Below the pieces are notes generated by a model, which was given only the letters and a program-made list of their open reading frames with translations, did no database searches and was not told where the DNA came from. Positions 8,836 through 18,158 of a stretch of 64,000 bases of DNA are shown here, piece after piece (the stretch's first letter is position 1; every line of letters starts with the position of its first letter). The stretch covers positions 2,028,676-2,092,675 of the forward strand of contig NZ_JAMQPR010000001.1 of NCBI RefSeq assembly GCF_026151345.1. The letters run 5' to 3'. Source of the DNA: Leptospira paudalimensis (GTDB lineage: Bacteria > Spirochaetota > Leptospiria > Leptospirales > Leptospiraceae). A program made the position numbers and the translations under genes.

Positions 8836-9960
8836 ATGCTACTTCGTTCACCTGAAAAGTCTACGATCGGCAAGCATGTGTTACGTTGGGGAAACATAAA
8901 CGTCATCCAAGTTTCCCCAGGTAAGTATTTTTATAACCTACAATCACAATCGAGTGTTTTACACGGCACTATTGATCTCAACCGCAAACGGTATCGTATA
9001 TTACCCCTACTCGGTGTTTCTTTCTTATTTGCGTTTTTACTCTCCGTCATTGTCAACAAACAAACTTACGAAGAAAGTTTGATGGAAAAAGAATTCCTCA
9101 GTATGTCCACTGAGGTAGAAGAAAATGATACAAAAGACAAGGAAGCAAAACTAGCGGACGAAAAATACTTACAAGAAACCGAAGATAAAAAAATGGCGAT
9201 CCTTCGTTCAGCAGAACTCGACAAACTCGCAGATAACAAAAATAAAAAACTAAAAGTCACTCAATACAAAGTCAAAAGAAATGAATCCTTATCTGATATT
9301 GCACGTCGGTTTAAGGTATCTGTTGAATCCATTGCTGGAAGTTCTGGCATCAATCCAGAAGTATCTCTCATTGCTGGTCAAATTCTAAACATTCCAAACA
9401 AACACGGCCTAATGTACAAACTGAAAAAAGGGGATACACTGGCAAAAGTAGCAGACTATTATAAAGTCAAAATTGATGATATTTATGCAGAAAACCAATT
9501 AGAAGATTATGATTTATTTAAGTCTGGACAAAAGGTATTTTTACCAGGTGCTGTGATCCCAGATACTGGCCCAGTTTGGAGGATCCCAGTGTCTTCCAAA
9601 GTCATCACTTCTGGTTGGGGCACACGTTCCTACCCACAATATAAATTCCATATGGCACTTGACTTACGTGCCAATTACGAATCCGTCTATGCCGCAAGAA
9701 AAGGAAAAGTCACCTACTCTGGTTGGATGGGTGGATATGGAAATGCCATCATCTTATCTCATGACGACAACTACCAAACGTTATATGCTCACAATTCCAA
9801 ACTTTATGTGAAAGAAGGTGATTATGTGAGTGCTGGAAAAATCATTTCTCGTTCGGGATGTACGGGGTATTGTTTTGGTCCTCATTTACACTTTGAAGTC
9901 ATCAAAGACGGGAAAAACATCAATCCTACAAAACTCATCAAAGGATTTTCATACAAATGA
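8836..9960 (+). CDS. Membrane-anchored LysM/M23 peptidoglycan endopeptidase
   Basis: A 374-residue protein: a cytoplasmic N-terminus, one membrane segment (54-73), a charged spacer, two LysM domains (about 143-187 and 194-237) and a LytM/M23 domain (about 255-370). The zinc ligands are present: His272 and Asp276 in HMALD, and His350/His352 in HLHFE, so the enzyme should be active against peptide cross-links in peptidoglycan. LysM binds glycan. The order bactofilin then M23 suggests that bactofilin positions it. The N-terminal 50 residues could be the contact. Its stop overlaps the next gene's start. Confidence 0.9.
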   Translation: MLLRSPEKSTIGKHVLRWGNINVIQVSPGKYFYNLQSQSSVLHGTIDLNRKRYRILPLLGVSFLFAFLLSVIVNKQTYEESLMEKEFLSMSTEVEENDTKDKEAKLADEKYLQETEDKKMAILRSAELDKLADNKNKKLKVTQYKVKRNESLSDIARRFKVSVESIAGSSGINPEVSLIAGQILNIPNKHGLMYKLKKGDTLAKVADYYKVKIDDIYAENQLEDYDLFKSGQKVFLPGAVIPDTGPVWRIPVSSKVITSGWGTRSYPQYKFHMALDLRANYESVYAARKGKVTYSGWMGGYGNAIILSHDDNYQTLYAHNSKLYVKEGDYVSAGKIISRSGCTGYCFGPHLHFEVIKDGKNINPTKLIKGFSYK

Positions 9961-11120
9961 AAACTATCAAAACAAACCAGTTTCAATCCTCTTCCAAAAA
10001 AGGTGATCTCGTAATCACATCCTTTGGTATACAAAAGAGAATTTCCACAACCATTTTGATTTTTTTGGTAGTTTCTTTATCTTTTATTTTTTCCTGTACA
10101 CCAAAAATTGGAGAACAAATCAACAAACGATTGGTTGATCCCTTTGATGAAACAAAAACTATTAACGTTCATTTTGTTACGACAAGAAGGGAAATGGGAG
10201 CCAAAGATCGCTGTGATGGGAATAGTTTTGGTTTCATTACCGATATTAACCCACATTTTGGGATTTGTATCGTAAACGTTCCCGCAAAACATATAATAGG
10301 TGATATTTCCTTGGATAATGACCAAGATAAAAACACATTTTTCCAATTCAAAGGCCGAGTGAACACTGATGACAGAGAATTTTTATCCAAATTAAAATCA
10401 TCTGCCAGTGAAGAAGTTTTAGTATTTGTTCATGGCTTTAATGTCAATTTTGATGAAGCAGTGTTACGAGCTGGACAAATGAAATATGACCTCAAATTCC
10501 CAGGGGAAGTGGTTGTGTTTTCATGGCCTGCTGGTGCTGACGCTGGTTTACTGGGACAAGTGATGGTGAAATCAACCTATGATTTAAACTTTACCGAGGC
10601 AAAAATCAATCGTGAACCATTTGCTAATTTTCTAAACTCCATTTCCTCGATAGGAAAAAAAATCCATTTGGTGGTTCATAGTATGGGTCACCAAGTCGTT
10701 TTACCTTCCCTTGCTTCCCTTTCTAAATCAGGGAAAAAACAATTTCTCTCTGAACTCATTCTCAATGCCCCTGACTTCGACAAAAATGAATTTGAACTCA
10801 TCTTATCTGATTTAAACAAAACTGCAGAAAGGATCACCTTGTATTGTTCTCCAGGAGACAATGCATTAGTTGCCTCTCAAAAAGTGAATGGTGGTCCAAG
10901 GGCTGGCATGTGTTTTAAATATTCTGGAGTGGATGTGATCAATGTAAACGAAGTGGATGACCCAGTGTTAGGAGTCGGAGGACTTGGCCATGGGTATTAT
11001 TCATCAAGGCCAATTCTCACAGACATCTACCAAGTGTTACTCGGTGTATCTGTTGAAAAACGCCTCTTTATCCGTAAATCAGGACCCAAAAATGGGGAAA
11101 ACTTTGTTTTACGAAAGTAA
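9957..11120 (+). CDS. Probable lipoprotein alpha/beta hydrolase (DUF900-like)
   Basis: A 387-residue protein. A hydrophobic stretch (about 30-46) ends in FIFSC, a spirochaete-type lipobox with Cys47, after an unusually long positively charged leader. The body is an alpha/beta hydrolase of the DUF900 type, with VFVHGFNVNF (oxyanion region) and VHSMGHQ carrying the probable nucleophile Ser242. The substrate is unknown; an esterase is the natural guess. It starts in the stop codon of the M23 gene (ATGA), so it belongs to the PBP1A-bactofilin-M23 operon, which suggests an envelope role. Confidence 0.78.
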   Translation: MKTIKTNQFQSSSKKGDLVITSFGIQKRISTTILIFLVVSLSFIFSCTPKIGEQINKRLVDPFDETKTINVHFVTTRREMGAKDRCDGNSFGFITDINPHFGICIVNVPAKHIIGDISLDNDQDKNTFFQFKGRVNTDDREFLSKLKSSASEEVLVFVHGFNVNFDEAVLRAGQMKYDLKFPGEVVVFSWPAGADAGLLGQVMVKSTYDLNFTEAKINREPFANFLNSISSIGKKIHLVVHSMGHQVVLPSLASLSKSGKKQFLSELILNAPDFDKNEFELILSDLNKTAERITLYCSPGDNALVASQKVNGGPRAGMCFKYSGVDVINVNEVDDPVLGVGGLGHGYYSSRPILTDIYQVLLGVSVEKRLFIRKSGPKNGENFVLRK

Positions 11121-11121
11121 G

Positions 11122-11142
11122 TTAAATTTGTTTCCAATTTAA
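11122..11142. repeat. Inverted repeat between convergent genes
   Basis: TTAAATT (11122-11128) and AATTTAA (11136-11142) form a 7-bp AT-only stem with loop TGTTTCC. It lies at the junction of two convergent genes. It might help end transcription from both sides, but it has no GC stem or clear U-tract. Confidence 0.35.
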
Positions 11143-12896
11143 GGAACCACAAGTTCTTCACCCGACTGGATTGCTCGATTTCGCATCTGGTTGGGTTGGA
11201 TTTCAAGAGATTCTTCCCCTTGTACTCCTTCTCCTTGTTTCAAAATGGTGAGTTTCATTTTGAGTTTTTTTCCCAAGGAAAGTTGGTCTTTTGTCAGTTG
11301 CACCAAACGATCCCCTCCTGAAATTTTTGGATGTGTTGGAGTTGGTAAAACTGCAAATACCAAATGCCTCGCATAAGTCACACCTGGTTTTGATTTTGGT
11401 GGAGAAAGTGGTTCCATCGGAATCCACCCGTAACCATTCACCCATACCTCTACAAATTTATGATTAAAACTCATTTCATCAGAAGATTCAGTCGGTAAAT
11501 AATTCCATACTAACCTAGCAGGGATACCTTTTCCACGTAACAATGACATGGTGACATAGGAATGTTCCGTACAACCACCATTGTTTTTTTGGATCACATT
11601 CGGTGCTGATTCAAACTTACCTGATTTATAAGGGATTGAGGAAACATATTGGGATGTTTCCATGAGTAATTCTTTGATTGAAGTTTTTTCTTGGAACAAT
11701 TCATTTCGTTTTGTGACAACAATCGGATCCTCAAGTTTGACAAACCAATCATCTCGGAGTTCGTTTGGATGTTTGGATTCACTTTCTTCTCGATTGACAA
11801 TCAACTCAGGTCCAAGTTTCCAATGGATTTTATAACGAGTGAGTTTCCCTCGATACACAGTTATGGTTTTTGACTCTCCTTCTTTCATCGGAGGGACTTT
11901 CACTGTGAGAGTACGATTCCCTGAATCATCCAAACTGAATGTACTCGGTGAATAAAAGGTTTCTTCTCTTAACTTCTGGGAATATGTATCTTTTTTTGGA
12001 AGGATTACATGGAAATTGGATTCAGGGATGTCTGAGATTGATGTTAAATCCAATTGGTATTCGAGATTCGATTTGATGGGTGAAAACCGAACTGCTTTTT
12101 CGTCGGAACGAATGAAGAGTCCATCTCCAATGGGAAAAAAATGTTCATCAAACAAAAACCATTCCCCATAAATTTTGGTAATTGGATCAAAAATTAAAAA
12201 TCGATCAGAACCAAGGACAGCCATTTTAAAAAGGGCCCGATGGTTTGTTGGGAATTTCCATTCTTTTGTTGTTGTTGTACCTTCCTCTAAAGAAAACACC
12301 TGAATGGTATTCCCTGCAAAAGAAGAAACTAAAAGGATTTCGGAATCACTTCGTTTGATAATCCTTTGAACAGATTTCATTGGTAACTGAAGTTCTGATA
12401 CTTTCTCCATAGAGTTCACATCATAAACTTCTAATTGGTCTTTTTCCAACCGTACCAATTTCTCTTTTAGACAGACAAAATCCTTCCACCCATTGGTTTT
12501 ACTTGCAATGTTGAACTCATTTTTGATCTCAAATGAATCTTGCGACACAACAAATAACTTTTGTTTGGTTTGAATATAAACAGTGTCACTACATAGTGCC
12601 CAACCAAGAACCCTTCCCTTATCCCAAGAGATGGGGGTTATTTTTTTAGTTGGTAAATCATATTGGTAGAGGTGGTATTCTTTTTCTTTATTTTTGGTTT
12701 GGAAATAAAGCTGGGATTTGATCGGCAAGAAGGATTCAAACAATTCGACAGATTCTGAATCAGGAAAACTAAAATTAGGATCATACTCATATTTCGTTCC
12801 AATTTGTTTCCATTCAAACGAAACTTCCCCTCGTTCTACTGCTACGAGTGAACCACTTGTGAGTACAATTAGGAAACCTAAAATCCAATGTTTCAT
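11139..12896 (-). CDS. Exported transglutaminase-like protein
   Basis: A 585-residue protein with a signal peptide (MKHWILGFLI...). Residues 50-300 resemble repeated beta strands, possibly a propeller, and could be a binding module. A transglutaminase/protease-like core lies near 400-510, with Cys442 in GGCTEHS and His479 in NHKFVEVWV. The third catalytic position, normally Asp in a GWIPVDP-type motif, is Glu495 here (GWIPMEP). Activity is therefore uncertain. Bacterial homologues are usually proteases or binding proteins of the envelope. It converges with the hydrolase gene and stands upstream-adjacent to a divergent AraC regulator. Confidence 0.78.
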   Translation of the reverse strand: MKHWILGFLIVLTSGSLVAVERGEVSFEWKQIGTKYEYDPNFSFPDSESVELFESFLPIKSQLYFQTKNKEKEYHLYQYDLPTKKITPISWDKGRVLGWALCSDTVYIQTKQKLFVVSQDSFEIKNEFNIASKTNGWKDFVCLKEKLVRLEKDQLEVYDVNSMEKVSELQLPMKSVQRIIKRSDSEILLVSSFAGNTIQVFSLEEGTTTTKEWKFPTNHRALFKMAVLGSDRFLIFDPITKIYGEWFLFDEHFFPIGDGLFIRSDEKAVRFSPIKSNLEYQLDLTSISDIPESNFHVILPKKDTYSQKLREETFYSPSTFSLDDSGNRTLTVKVPPMKEGESKTITVYRGKLTRYKIHWKLGPELIVNREESESKHPNELRDDWFVKLEDPIVVTKRNELFQEKTSIKELLMETSQYVSSIPYKSGKFESAPNVIQKNNGGCTEHSYVTMSLLRGKGIPARLVWNYLPTESSDEMSFNHKFVEVWVNGYGWIPMEPLSPPKSKPGVTYARHLVFAVLPTPTHPKISGGDRLVQLTKDQLSLGKKLKMKLTILKQGEGVQGEESLEIQPNQMRNRAIQSGEELVVP

Positions 12897-12945
12897 TTGA
12901 TAATCCTTGCCTTTTTTGAAACCATATGAAAGATTTTTTCAGTAT

Positions 12946-13722
12946 ATGGATGAGGAAAGAAAAGGAAGTCTTTTTTATTTCGGAGAAAGGATTCTCCTCG
13001 GCACACAAGGCCTTGTCACAGAACCCCATTCCCATTATGCAGTTTCCATTCTTGTTTCCAAACAACTGCCATTTCGTTTGACCACAAAAGAGAATCAAAT
13101 CATAGAAACAAAGGGAATCATCATCCCTCCCAATTTTTTCCATCGCTTAGAAGCAAATCATACGGAAATCGTAGTGATCCAATTGGATCCAAAATCGGAT
13201 GAATATAAAAAAATTGAAATGAAGGACCCATACACTCTGTTAGAAACCGAGACGATAGAGAGAATTCAATCCTTATCCGAACCATTATTTGGCAGAGGTT
13301 TAAACTGCACAAAAGCGAAATTGATTTATGAACAAATATTGGAAGAACTTGGTTCCCAAAAATCAAACAAATCTTGGGATCCAAGAATTGACATTGCCCT
13401 TAGAAAAATTAAACAAACACTTCCAAATCCAATCAATGTAGCCTTTCTTTCAAACGAAACAGGAATCTCAAAAGATCGTTTTATGCATTTGTTCAAAGAG
13501 AATATGGGAATCCCACTCCGGCAGTATTTACTATGGCAACGATTGCACATTGCCGCAAGGTTATTACAAAGTGGAGAGAACCTAACAACTGCATCACATG
13601 CAGCGGGTTTTAGTGACCAAGCTCATTTGTCTCGAACCTTTAAAAAGATGTTTGGTGTGAAACCCTCCCTGTTTCTGGGAGGGTCTCATTTACACCAAGT
13701 TTGTTTTTGTGACCAAATTTAA
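12946..13722 (+). CDS. AraC-family transcriptional regulator
   Basis: A 258-residue protein from the ATG at 12946; a TTG at 12907 would extend it by 13 residues. The N-terminal half is a cupin-like sensor (EPHSHYAVSILV, IIIPPNFFHRL). The C-terminal 100 residues form a double HTH with the AraC signature (GFSDQAHLSRTFKKMFGVKPS). The first HTH is SNETGISKDRFMHLFKENMG. It is transcribed divergently from the transglutaminase-like gene with 49 bases between starts, so that gene is an obvious candidate target. The inducer is unknown. A 7-bp CCCTCCC/GGGAGGG hairpin sits inside the last codons (13663-13683). Confidence 0.87.
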   Translation: MDEERKGSLFYFGERILLGTQGLVTEPHSHYAVSILVSKQLPFRLTTKENQIIETKGIIIPPNFFHRLEANHTEIVVIQLDPKSDEYKKIEMKDPYTLLETETIERIQSLSEPLFGRGLNCTKAKLIYEQILEELGSQKSNKSWDPRIDIALRKIKQTLPNPINVAFLSNETGISKDRFMHLFKENMGIPLRQYLLWQRLHIAARLLQSGENLTTASHAAGFSDQAHLSRTFKKMFGVKPSLFLGGSHLHQVCFCDQI

Positions 13723-13745
13723 AATGTTTAGATAGTCAATTTGAT

Positions 13746-14288
13746 TTAAGCTGTTTTATGGACGCTAAAGTCTTTCCAAACCCCTTTTTGTTTTAGTTCA
13801 TCTTCCACTGCTTTTTTTAAATCAGATCGATATCCTAATTCGAAGAACACATCTGCCACGACAAAGAGTGGTGCAGAGACGAGTGCTTGGAATAAATTGT
13901 CGAATAGTGCGGGCCTACTTTTCTCAAAGATAAAATGTCCATAAAACTGGGATCCCCAACCAACCACTTGCCCAATTCCAAAAATAGTCCATGCAGTTTG
14001 GGATGGGAGTTGCACTGTGATCCATTCAGCAGCCAGAAATAATCCACCAAACAATAGAGTTGCGATAAATGCAAAAAAAACATCTAAGGTATAATAATAC
14101 CCTAAAACTCCCAAGGTAAATACGAGAGATGCAGTTACGGAAAAACCATTGTATTCAAATAGGGAAAATCGACTGAGTACAACGAAGAGAGTAAACGTAA
14201 TCGTTGGCACTCCTAAAACGTGAATCCAAACATTCCGTTTTTCTTGATGGTAGGCAGAATAAAATGCCATTTCTTTTGCAAATCTCAA
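13746..14288 (-). CDS. Mpo1-like (DUF962) membrane protein
   Basis: A 180-residue protein with four to five hydrophobic segments. It shows the family marks FYSAYHQEKRNVWIHVLG near the start and GWGSQFYGHFIFEKSRPAL in the middle; the histidines in these are metal ligands in yeast Mpo1, a dioxygenase that shortens 2-hydroxy fatty acids. Bacterial members are poorly known, so a lipid-oxidising role is only inferred. The start is TTG at 14288, chosen because GGAGG lies 6 bases upstream; the ATG six codons later lacks a site. Its neighbours give no further hint. Confidence 0.8.
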   Translation of the reverse strand: MRFAKEMAFYSAYHQEKRNVWIHVLGVPTITFTLFVVLSRFSLFEYNGFSVTASLVFTLGVLGYYYTLDVFFAFIATLLFGGLFLAAEWITVQLPSQTAWTIFGIGQVVGWGSQFYGHFIFEKSRPALFDNLFQALVSAPLFVVADVFFELGYRSDLKKAVEDELKQKGVWKDFSVHKTA

Positions 14289-14370
14289 AGGGAACCTCCA
14301 AAGTAGAGTTCTACTTTACCAAACAAAGTGAGAATCCACTTGAACGATTCTGTCAAAATTTAAAAAAATT

Positions 14371-16092
14371 CTAATTTCTTCCGGAAGAATAGACAAGTTT
14401 GCGTAAGGTAAAATTGCGATTAAAGTCTTCCGCATAGTCTTCTATGAGAATCGGAAATCGGTAGGTCCAATTGGAATGATCAGGTGTTCCTGGGTAATTG
14501 ATTCTGTGTTTTTCAGGATTCTGTAAAACATCGGAAACACCAAGGGCCAGATCTTGAAAGAGTTGGATGCTAAATAAACTTTTGGTTTGGAACACAAAAT
14601 CGAGTAACCCTTCTAAGATTTGGTCTTCTGATTCGGGTCTTGGTTTTCCCAAACGGTCAAAGAAAAACTGAAGTTTAGGCTCTACATCCCCTTCCTGATT
14701 CCACCACTCCATCACCAAACTAGTGTCATGTGTCGATAAAACAGAAATTGCATTTTCCCGGTAGTGGTCCTCTTCGATGTATTCCCCGGAAGTAAACGAT
14801 TTTGTCCAACGGACGACATCAATCCCAATCATTTGGCGCTCAAACAAGGATTCACGAATGAAAGTAGGAACGGAACCCAAATCCTCTGCACATGGTACCA
14901 TAGAAGAAAAGGATTCAAAAATTTCTAAGATATCTTCCCCTGCTTTTCTCCAATGTTTTTCTTCTTCATTGATATGAAGTTCGGACAAAGGAAATAAATT
15001 AGCTTTGGTATCTTCTGGGAGTGACTGGTAACCTTCCTCTTTCCAGAAGTCCCAATAAAAAATATAGTGATTGGGTTTGAATTCATGGATCAGTCCGCGG
15101 GATTCCATTTCTTTTGGATCGATGCCAACTTTTAAAAATTCACTGGTCTCAATGCCAAATTGTGGGTGGAACCATCCCTTTAATGCATTTTTGTGTTCTT
15201 TGGGAATGGCCCAAATACGGTACATACCTATCACATGGTCAATGCGATACAAATGGAAAAAATTTTCTAAATACAATAAACGATCTTTCCACCAACTATA
15301 ATGGCTTTTTTGTAACACTTCCCAGTTAAGAACAGGGAAACCCCAAGTTTGTCCCGTTTGTGAAAAATGATCAGGAGGAGCCCCTGCTTGTAAATCCAAG
15401 AAAAAGTTTTCAGGGTGTTCCCAAACATCACAGGAATTACGAGCTGTAAGGATTGGCATATCACCTTTTAAATAAATCCCATTGTCCTCTAAATGGAGTT
15501 TGGCGGCATTTAACTGATCAAAGGCGATTTTTTGTAAATATACCCAAAACAATGCTTCTTCTCTTTGTTCTGTGAATACTTTGTCCTTTGCATTGTAAGG
15601 ATCTTGGAATTCTTTTGGCCATTCCCACCAATTTTTACCTTTGTATGTTTCATACAATACTCGAAAGGAAACATAGGAATAACACCAAGGTTGTTTTTCT
15701 AAAAAGTTAAGAGCATCTTTCATCGCTTCTTTTTGATGGGAAAGATAAAATTCTCTCAGGTATTTTATTTTGAATTCACGCACCCTAGTAGGATTGTTTT
15801 GTAAGGTAACGATTTGGTTTTTACGTGATTTGTTAGGTAAACCTAGTTTGTGCAAAGAAATGTATAATGGATCAATTGCAAAAGCAGAAATGGCACTATA
15901 TGGTGAATAACCATAACCTGTATCATTAAGAGGTAATAATTGGATGATACTAAATCCAATGTCCTTTGCCCAGTCACAAAGTGGGTATAAACTATAGATG
16001 TCTCCACATTCGAATGAATGCCTAGAAACAATTGAGGACAGAGATACAAGTACCCCTGCCCTTCTTTGTTTGATTGGAGTCAATGTGCCCAA
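14371..16092 (-). CDS. malQ: 4-alpha-glucanotransferase (amylomaltase)
   Basis: A 573-residue GH77 enzyme. The N-terminal RRAGVLVSLSSI and the GYGYSPYSAISAFAIDPLYI segment are characteristic. The catalytic residues are present: nucleophile Asp285 in YRIDHVIGM, acid/base Glu403 in PCAEDLGSVP and Asp456 in STHDTSLV. It transfers alpha-1,4-glucan segments in maltodextrin or glycogen metabolism in the cytoplasm. The length is close to the usual bacterial or plant DPE1 type, slightly longer than the Thermus enzyme. It lies 9 bases downstream of the aldolase gene, so the two are probably cotranscribed. Confidence 0.95.
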   Translation of the reverse strand: MGTLTPIKQRRAGVLVSLSSIVSRHSFECGDIYSLYPLCDWAKDIGFSIIQLLPLNDTGYGYSPYSAISAFAIDPLYISLHKLGLPNKSRKNQIVTLQNNPTRVREFKIKYLREFYLSHQKEAMKDALNFLEKQPWCYSYVSFRVLYETYKGKNWWEWPKEFQDPYNAKDKVFTEQREEALFWVYLQKIAFDQLNAAKLHLEDNGIYLKGDMPILTARNSCDVWEHPENFFLDLQAGAPPDHFSQTGQTWGFPVLNWEVLQKSHYSWWKDRLLYLENFFHLYRIDHVIGMYRIWAIPKEHKNALKGWFHPQFGIETSEFLKVGIDPKEMESRGLIHEFKPNHYIFYWDFWKEEGYQSLPEDTKANLFPLSELHINEEEKHWRKAGEDILEIFESFSSMVPCAEDLGSVPTFIRESLFERQMIGIDVVRWTKSFTSGEYIEEDHYRENAISVLSTHDTSLVMEWWNQEGDVEPKLQFFFDRLGKPRPESEDQILEGLLDFVFQTKSLFSIQLFQDLALGVSDVLQNPEKHRINYPGTPDHSNWTYRFPILIEDYAEDFNRNFTLRKLVYSSGRN

Positions 16093-16101
16093 TGATTTAC
16101 A

Positions 16102-17166
16102 TTAAGCAACAGTGATTTCTTTTGAAAGATAAACGTCTTGGATCGCGTGTAAAAGTGATACACCGTCTTTCATCGGTTTTTGGAACGCTTTTCTACCAGA
16201 AATGAGTCCCATACCACCAGCACGTTTATTGATGACCGCAGTTTTTAACGCTTCTTGTAAGTCATTTTCTCCTGATGCTCCACCTGAGTTAATGAGTCCC
16301 GCTCTTCCCATGTAACAATTTGCAACTTGGTAACGTGTGAGGTCAATAGGATGTTCAGAAGTTAAATCAGAATAAATACGTTTATCAGTTTTACCGTAAG
16401 AAGACTCTTGGTTGAGAACATTATAACCACCATTGTTTTCAGGTAACTTTTGTTTGATGATATCCGCTTGGATGGTTACTCCCAAATGGTTGGCTTGTCC
16501 TGTTAAGTCAGCCGAAACATGGTAGTCTTTGTCTTTTTTGAACGCATTGTTTCTGATGTAACACCAAAGGATCGTAGCCATTCCAAGTTCATGTGCCATT
16601 TGGAACACTTTTGAAATTTCAACAATTTCACGACCAGCATCAGCAGATCCAAAATAAATTGTGGCACCGATAGCAACACAACCTTGGTCATATGCTTGTT
16701 TTACAGTCGCAAACAAAATTTGTTCACTTTTGTTTGGGTAAGTGAGAAGTTCGTTGTGGTTGATCTTTAAAATAAAAGGGATTTTGTGAGCATACTTACG
16801 AGCCACAGAACCAAGCACTCCTAAAGTTGTAGCCACACCATTACAACCGCCTTCTATTGCGAGTTTGATGATATTTTCGCCATCGAAGTAAATTGGGTTT
16901 TTGGCAAACGATGCACCAGCGGAGTGTTCAATCCCTTGGTCAACAGGAAGGATGGATACATATCCAGTTCCACCAAGTCGGCCATGGCCGAGTAAAGTTT
17001 GAATGCTTCTGAGAACAGGGATGGACCTGTCTGTAGGTGCAAAAATTCTGTCTACCCAGTCGCTACCAGGTACGTGAATGAGTTCTTTTGCGATTTTTGG
17101 TGATTTGAATCCAAGGAGGGATTCCGCGTCGTTTCCAAGATGTTTCGAGATTTCGTCGAAGTTCAA
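16102..17166 (-). CDS. fbaB: Class I fructose-bisphosphate aldolase (FbaB/DhnA type)
   Basis: A 354-residue Schiff-base aldolase of the bacterial/archaeal class I type. Typical features are [17 protein letters not shown] near the start, FILKINHNE in the barrel, IGATIYFGS, and [17 protein letters not shown] late. It cleaves fructose 1,6-bisphosphate in glycolysis or makes it in gluconeogenesis. The start is TTG at 17166: AGGAG lies at 17174-17178 on this strand, at ideal distance, whereas an ATG 13 codons upstream has none and would place the Shine-Dalgarno inside the gene. The exact lysine forming the Schiff base was not assigned. Confidence 0.92.
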   Translation of the reverse strand: MNFDEISKHLGNDAESLLGFKSPKIAKELIHVPGSDWVDRIFAPTDRSIPVLRSIQTLLGHGRLGGTGYVSILPVDQGIEHSAGASFAKNPIYFDGENIIKLAIEGGCNGVATTLGVLGSVARKYAHKIPFILKINHNELLTYPNKSEQILFATVKQAYDQGCVAIGATIYFGSADAGREIVEISKVFQMAHELGMATILWCYIRNNAFKKDKDYHVSADLTGQANHLGVTIQADIIKQKLPENNGGYNVLNQESSYGKTDKRIYSDLTSEHPIDLTRYQVANCYMGRAGLINSGGASGENDLQEALKTAVINKRAGGMGLISGRKAFQKPMKDGVSLLHAIQDVYLSKEITVA

Positions 17167-17270
17167 AGTTGTTCTCCTTAAAAATAAATTCTCGGGTTGG
17201 GCCAAGGTGACAACATCTTTTTTTGCTCGTCGTCCTTCCTCATACCCTTATCTTGATTTAAGAGGCAAAA

Positions 17271-18158
17271 TTGAGAGGATCAGCACAATTTCGTATGTTT
17301 TTTTCCCTGGCCTGGCTCTCCCTCACTCTGTCACTCGGAGTCTGGTGGTGGATTTTAGGGTTTCGCCAAGCCAAAACCATTTCTGAAATTTCTGTCAGTT
17401 TAGAAAGACAGTTTGAACTAAACCGCGTGAATCGGATGTTACAACTAGAGGGATCATTTTTCCTATCTATGTTAACCCTTGGTGGTGTGACTCTCGCCGT
17501 TTTATCCTACAGAGACCACAAACGTTCGAAACTCATTGCTGATTTTTTTTCTACAGTCACCCATGAAATGAAAACTCCAATTGCCAGCTTACAACTGCAA
17601 GTTGAAGTTCTATTGGAAGATACAAAAGACTTAGAACTAAAAAGAAAACTGGAAAAAATTTGGAAAGAAAACCTTCGAATTGAATCCCAGATGGGAAATG
17701 CCTTTTATCTGGCAAGTCTTATGCAAGGAGAAGCTCTTTACTTAGAAACGTTAACCTTACAAGAAATCAAAGATTCTTATTCCCACCATGAACCAGATCT
17801 GGTTTGGGAAGTATCCATCCCCCTTACAAAAAAAGTTCACCTTGATAAAAAAGCATTTTTTGCCATGTTAAAAAACCTGACTGAAAATGCAAAACGACAT
17901 GGAAAAGCAAACCAAATCAAACTTCAGATTGGCCAAGAAAAGGATCGAATTTGTTTTCTTTTAGAAGATAATGGCAATGGTTTTATGGGGAATAAAAAAT
18001 ACCTCACCCAACCTTTTCTCCGCCATTCAAATACTAGCGGGAGTGGGATTGGTCTTTATATCGTGAAAAAATTAATCGAAAAGATGAAAGGCAAAATCGA
18101 ATTTCCGGACAGTACGTACGGTTTTAAAGTCAAACTTTGTGTGAGTGAGGTCGTATGA
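17271..18158 (+). CDS. Sensor histidine kinase
   Basis: A 295-residue two-component kinase. Two membrane segments (about 9-29 and 61-80) enclose a very short periplasmic loop of about 30 residues, so it probably senses the membrane or a partner rather than a soluble ligand. The H-box has His98 in TVTHEMKTPIASL. The ATPase has N206 in LTENAKRHG, then LEDNGNGF and GSGIGLYIV. The start is TTG with AGAGG five bases before it. Its stop overlaps the start of the response regulator, the cognate partner. It is divergent from the aldolase gene. Confidence 0.9.
   Translation: MRGSAQFRMFFSLAWLSLTLSLGVWWWILGFRQAKTISEISVSLERQFELNRVNRMLQLEGSFFLSMLTLGGVTLAVLSYRDHKRSKLIADFFSTVTHEMKTPIASLQLQVEVLLEDTKDLELKRKLEKIWKENLRIESQMGNAFYLASLMQGEALYLETLTLQEIKDSYSHHEPDLVWEVSIPLTKKVHLDKKAFFAMLKNLTENAKRHGKANQIKLQIGQEKDRICFLLEDNGNGFMGNKKYLTQPFLRHSNTSGSGIGLYIVKKLIEKMKGKIEFPDSTYGFKVKLCVSEVV

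Noticed and set aside
13663..13683. Terminator inside the AraC gene
   Set aside because: CCCTCCC/GGGAGGG can pair, but it lies within coding sequence and is not followed by a T run.
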